Below the pieces are notes generated by a model. That model did not search any database, was not told the origin of the DNA, and saw only the letters and a list, made by a program, of their open reading frames with translations. Positions 59,681 to 64,000 of a stretch of DNA of 64,000 nt are shown here, piece by piece (position 1 is the first letter of the stretch; each line of letters starts with the position of its first letter). A program made the translations under genes and the position numbers. Source of the stretch: Symsagittifera roscoffensis (taxonomy: Eukaryota; Xenacoelomorpha; Acoela; Convolutidae); assembly GCF_963678635.1 (NCBI RefSeq), contig NC_087065.1, positions 19,357,623-19,421,622 on the forward strand. Direction: 5' to 3'.

Positions 59681-62085
59681 TTTTTTTAGTTTTTATGATA
59701 TGAACGTGGATTTCTTATCAACCGCTCTTTTTTTCATCGCTCTTTTTTCTAAGCTCTGATAAAAAATGAAGTGTTCAAAAAACACTTCTGTGGGTTTTCC
59801 TTGCGGCTCGAATCACGACTAGAATCACCTAAAAGTGCCTCATTGAATTTCCACATCAGATGTGTATCGTCACAACTGGATTTGCGTGGAAAAAAACACT
59901 CCAAAATGGAAAGTAGTCTGGTTTCCGCTACATTAAAAATCGAGGTCTTCTAACTCGATGACAAAGGAAGCTTGGAAACCTAACGGTTTTTTCGTGCCTT
60001 TTGCAATATAACAATAGATTTTCCTTATTGTTATTAAATTTTGACATAATCTTGATGTAAATTCGACTCATGGTATGGCAGTTTGTCGAACATGCGCCTG
60101 TTTTTCATTTGATTACTGCATTGACGTAAAGCATCAGTATTGGGTTAATATCAATCACAATAAATTGTTTCTAACCAAATGTTACCATTATAGGGTTCAT
60201 TATTTTCTTGCTTACAAAAGTATAGGCTGGGAGGACGCCATTAGGCTGCAAGAGACAGTTTTTGGGTGCCTCAAGTCAGAAAAAAGATAGACTGTTTTGC
60301 AAATGCAATTTTTCTGTTTTTATGCTTCTATATTTTTGATAAAGATCGAGATCTAGAAATCGAAAAAAAAAAACACTTTCATTTTCAATTTAAGATTAAT
60401 GAGCCGCCTATTACTTCGATCTTCAAAAAACTTTGAACGCCTCTGTTATCCAACAAATAGCTTTCCAGGAATTTGCTCCAACGTGGCTGTTCTGATAAAA
60501 TTTAGCCAATTTGTGTTTTCATTGATGTAGCCACTCAAAAAATGACAAAAAATTGAACTATCAAAATTTTCAGCTCTGAGAAGAGTGCAAATTGAGGTTA
60601 TTTACTATTTATTTTTTACTAGCTTTAGTTCTACAAAAATTAGAGCAGATTTTTGCTTCACTCAGTTATAAACATGCGATCTGTATGTTATTAATACAGT
60701 GGCGCGCGTAGAAATCTTCGGGAGGGGTGTTTGTTGAAATTTAACTTTGCTTAGAGCTAGCAATTTTGAGTTTCCTTAGTTTTGCAAAAACTCTAGAGGG
60801 ACTTTATTGAATCAAAAGTTTGGTTTTTGGGTTGGTCAGCCAGTAAATTACTATCAAAGGGGGGATTTTTGAAAAAAAAAGGATAACATAAGTTGATACC
60901 CTACTTTGTACACCCTAATAATAACTCACAAAAATTTAAGCCTTATGTCTATGCCGCTTCTTTTTCTTGTTCTGACAAATAATTAATGTCAAAAAGTAGA
61001 GTACCCGTTTTGTTTGATGCTTCTTTTGCTTTCATTCATTGACGAACTTGAAAGGCGGGGGCGGGGCGGATGCCCCTCTTTCTTTATGGATTCGACCTTT
61101 TGACCAACCAAAGGGTCATCCATTTAGTACTATTTTAGGACATCCATTTTAAGCTGACCACAGTCAAAAGTTTTTCCTAAGGTGTCTCCGACATCAAAAT
61201 AGATTAAAATTGACACTGTAGCACTCGCCTAAAAAGCGCAACTTTTTGGTGAAAACTTTCCAAAAAACGCCTCAAGTTTTTTTTTCGCAATGCCAAAAAT
61301 TCGGTAAAAATTGGGTCAGTATAGTAATTTGAAGCGCACTGCAATAATTGCTCAATCGGTCAAGTTTCTTTCAACGGAGTCTAAAACGCATTTTTGGAAC
61401 ATTTAAACGGGGTAAAATGAAGCGTTTGTATTGTTTCGACAAAAAATATACACCTCCCCCCCCCTTATCGAGCAGCCAACAAAATTTTTGGCAGGTGTAG
61501 CCACTTTCTGAATGTTTAGCCTTTAACCACCAAAAAAAACACCCTCAACCATCCCTCCCCCACCTAAATTTGTCCGTTTTGATGTGTTGAGCAGTTTGAT
61601 ATTTTTAGACGTTTGGCGTGTGCTTTACGTACACCGCAATAGCCATCCAAATGTCGCCCTTGTTAGAATCGAAGACTGTCGATTCCTCTTCCGAACTCCC
61701 TCCTTCTGAGTTGGGATAAAAGACGAGACCGGAATAGTTATTCGAATGTAGCCTCTCAAAGTATCAGTTCTTGTTTCGTAAGTATGCTATATGTTGGTAG
61801 ATTGTTAGACTGTAGCATGATTGGAATTGTTTGTTTGACCTCAAGGTGCAATTTATCTCCCAAATCTGATTTTTAAATCCAAGTTGAAAGTTTAAAGTAA
61901 TTTGAAATTGATCAACATGAATTAAATAGCCATTAATTTGAGAAAAAAACTGAAGGGTTTGAACAATAACGGGTTTGGTATTTATTACCATCTGTTAACT
62001 GACAAAATATATGCCATAATTTAGTATTAACTGTCAAAATAATTTGTAATGTTGTATATTCCCATTTACATCTTGATCCTTTCAG

Positions 62086-62148
62086 GCATATATTTTCGTA
62101 TTGATAATCTATAGTTCAATTTTTGCTCATTTTGGCTATCATGTTTGA
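62086..62148 (+). CDS. Gr-like receptor, probable last exon: end of TM7 and C-terminus
   Basis: The acceptor ATCTTGATCCTTTCAG|GCA opens at phase 0. The frame encodes AYIFVLIIYSSIFAHFGYHV and then TGA (residues 711-730). Insect-type Grs end with a short exon carrying (T)Y-x-x-V-L-x-x-Q after a conserved phase-0 intron. AYIFVLIIYSS fits the position and character but lacks the canonical Thr and Gln, and about five residues usual before the Tyr are missing. This is the best match I found between 48 and 64 kb. A read-through end after exon 9 and the frame after 63673 (GAACTTTTTCAG) are alternatives. Confidence 0.45.
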   Translation, partial: AYIFVLIIYSSIFAHFGYHV

Positions 62149-62202
62149 GAAAGTTCAAGTTACAAATCAGTTGTTTCACCAATGTATTAAGGAATCTCAC
62201 CT

Positions 62203-62227
62203 GGGGGGGGGGGGGGGGGGGGGGGGG
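62203..62227. repeat. 25-bp poly-G tract
   Basis: An uninterrupted run of 25 G on the + strand lies 55 bp after the proposed stop codon. Such a run can form a quadruplex, and its exact length may be unreliable in sequencing. Confidence 0.95.
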
Positions 62228-62540
62228 AATAATCTTTGAGAGAGCAACCATTTTCCTTTTTTGTCAATTGCACTCCCACGTGTGCTTCGTAATTCGTGTC
62301 TACACCCTAATCCAAAAACTAAGTTAGGATTCCTTAATTTCAAATTTCATATCAGACTCAGGACAACTATTACCTTTTGTGTCTATCAATTTCCGAAATG
62401 TGTCGGAAATTGACAAAAAATTGTTTATTTTGCAATAAGGATAAAATTTAAAGTTGATCTATTTATATAGTTGCATTTTTTGGCCCTATTTTATGCTAGC
62501 GAAAATTGTAATTGAAATTAATACAAAAATGTTGGAAACA

Positions 62541-62768
62541 TCAAAATGGTAAACGTGCTTGTTGATCCTTGTTTGGTTCACGAAGTTTCTTACAGTGATC
62601 GAAAAAGTTATTTATCGATTGAAACAGGGGAAGTTTTCTGACAGGTTGGACACCTTCAGAAAAAATACAGCTGATTGACCATACACTGGTGTTGTAAAAC
62701 AGTATCAAAAGAGAAATGAGGGGATCTTTTGGAATTATTTGGTAACTAGACTTGACAGGGACTGTCAC
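62541..62768 (-). pseudogene. Minus-strand coding-like fragment, unrecognised
   Basis: A 75-codon frame with no ATG (first codon GTG) has a protein-like composition, for example YNTSVWSISCIFSEGVQPVR and KLPLFQSINNFFDHCKKLRE. I do not recognise the family. No good acceptor precedes it. It could be a relic of a mobile-element protein or an exon of a gene on the other strand. Confidence 0.28.
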
Positions 62769-62769
62769 C

Positions 62770-64000
62770 TTGCAACTTTAATCCTTGCGCGCAGATGTAA
62801 GCAACAGCTCAAATCAATCAATAACCTGGCCTGCTTTTCAAAAAAAAACATTTTGATGTGAAAACATTTTGAGAGCATTTTTCCCAAATACTGATCTCTT
62901 TGCTTCCTTCAACAGAGCTTAGGAGGGATTTGAACTCTTTCATTTTGTTATTCAACGACCTTTGCGTCCAACGTACCAGCGGTAATAAAAAAGAAAACGC
63001 CCTTTTTTATGCGCACCTTTTTGCTTCAAGTCAAATTCGTTTTTGGTGCACTTAACGTAATCATTCAATTGAGTTAACAGAAAAAGAAAACTGTTTTATT
63101 TGAGTTTTTTTATAATTGGTTCTCATCACAAGTCGATTTTAATAAATTACAAATTATCAATGCATGCATCAGGTTTCATCAATACATGAAACCACTTAGT
63201 TTTTCAAAAATGGTGCATTTCATTTATTTTTGTCCGGAACCTGTTCTTACGATATTTTGATGCGATGTCGTCAAAAACAATTAAAAAACAGTTTTTTCAT
63301 GTTTTTGAGTCAAATAGGTAAAAAGAGACTTGCAAGACAATGGAAAATTAGAAATACAAAATGATGGAATCCGAAATTACATTTTTTGGTTTCTATGAAA
63401 TCTACGCTTCGATGGTCTAGATGTCATCTTCTAAAGAAAAAATCTTTCTCGGAGAGAAGATGTGTCTCGAATACCCAATAATCTCTTAAAATGTCCCAAA
63501 TAGTTATACTTCATCCCATTTAAGCCCCTGTATTTGGCCCAGTGCTGTCACCAATTCCCTAACTTAATCTTCCCTTTTTACGCTTGGTTCGATTATTGCA
63601 TAAAGGCTAGCTTGCATAATCCCGTGTCCATGACTTTGAGCCATTATAATGATATGGGTGAACTTTTTCAGGTTACTCTGCTTCAGGTTATGATCGTAAA
63701 TTGGACTGACTGCTATAAACTTTGCTTAAACTTATCTTAAAGATGCCTTTTGCAACTAACCAAAAACTTGTATCAGTTATAATATTAAACAATAGAAATC
63801 AAATTGAAACCCAAAAAATCCAAAAGAGTTTGAAAACCAAAAAACCTCAAATTCGAAATCCAAAAATCATCCAAAAAGCAGGTGAACAAAGAAAATGAAC
63901 AAATTCAAAAAAAAAAGATTGAAGTAACAAAAATTGTAAAATTTGTATCGTGAAAAGTGTAAAATTTGCGATATGAGTTTTGCGAAATAAACAAGTTTTT
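62770..64000. other. AT-rich 3' flank, no gene supported
   Basis: Only short frames occur. A frame after the acceptor-like GAACTTTTTCAG at 63673 encodes VTLLQVMIVNWTDCYKLCLN and soon stops. It is a weaker alternative for the receptor's last exon. 63790-63950 is A-rich with repeated CCAAAAA and AACCAAA words. Confidence 0.4.

Larger units (their letters stand above)
47955..62085 (+). other. Proposed intron 9 (14.1 kb)
   Basis: It runs from GTCAGT to GATCCTTTCAG. It contains most of the R1 copies, the split R2 element, the CTTATCATAC family, a candidate cassette exon at 51800 and a C-rich stretch at 61456. 59700-61400 holds no repeat or gene I can identify. Confidence 0.45.

Noticed and set aside
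63534..63740. Frame with VTLLQ after an acceptor-like site as the receptor's last exon
   Set aside because: Phase fits, but the sequence lacks a membrane-like stretch with Tyr and the end is hydrophilic; the exon at 62086 fits TM7 better.

Overview
The window is animal (metazoan) nuclear DNA: AT-rich, dominated by introns and repeats, with one split gene on the + strand running through about 50 kb of it. I see no prokaryotic operons, rRNA, tRNA or CRISPR array. The gene encodes a seven-transmembrane protein that looks like an insect-type gustatory receptor (Gr, 7tm_7 family). That points to a protostome invertebrate, most likely an arthropod (a crustacean would fit), but the sequence does not settle the species.

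Layout. 1-9.1 kb is a degenerate satellite of roughly 70-80 bp units, carrying a 2,567-bp higher-order duplication and a ~700-bp foldback element that was copied with it. 9.1-10.9 kb shows no gene. 10.9-12.7 kb is a 365-bp tandem repeat that has multiplied the upstream region and start codon of the receptor gene, followed by the long first coding exon. From 12.7 kb to 62.1 kb the coding exons are small islands: 21.7-22.0, 26.9-27.0, 27.2-27.4, 39.9-40.1, an uncertain microexon near 40.9 or 41.35, 41.4-41.9, 47.4, 47.9 and a probable last exon at 62.1 kb. As drawn, the exons join in one open frame of 2,193 nt (730 codons plus stop). The last three introns are all phase 0, as is typical of the 3' end of insect-type Gr genes.

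The introns are packed with non-autonomous repeats. The commonest (called R1 here, about 350-550 bp) has at least 13 substantial copies in both orientations, a hairpin near each end and an internal palindromic core. Others are a related family (R2), a third family (R3), hAT-like MITEs, a GGATTCCGCAA-rich family, a TIR-flanked tandem array (20 kb), a palindromic TTATAATCGATTATAA cluster (13.3-13.8 kb) and a CTTATCATAC family (57.7-59.2 kb).

Several extra intronic exon candidates with matching splice phases (16.0, 19.3, 45.9, 51.8 kb) raise the possibility of alternative receptor termini, as known for some Drosophila Gr loci. Small ankyrin-like coding relics lie at 36.7 and 44.4-45.5 kb. All gene calls rest on reading frame, splice-site and motif inspection only; no search or transcript data were available.
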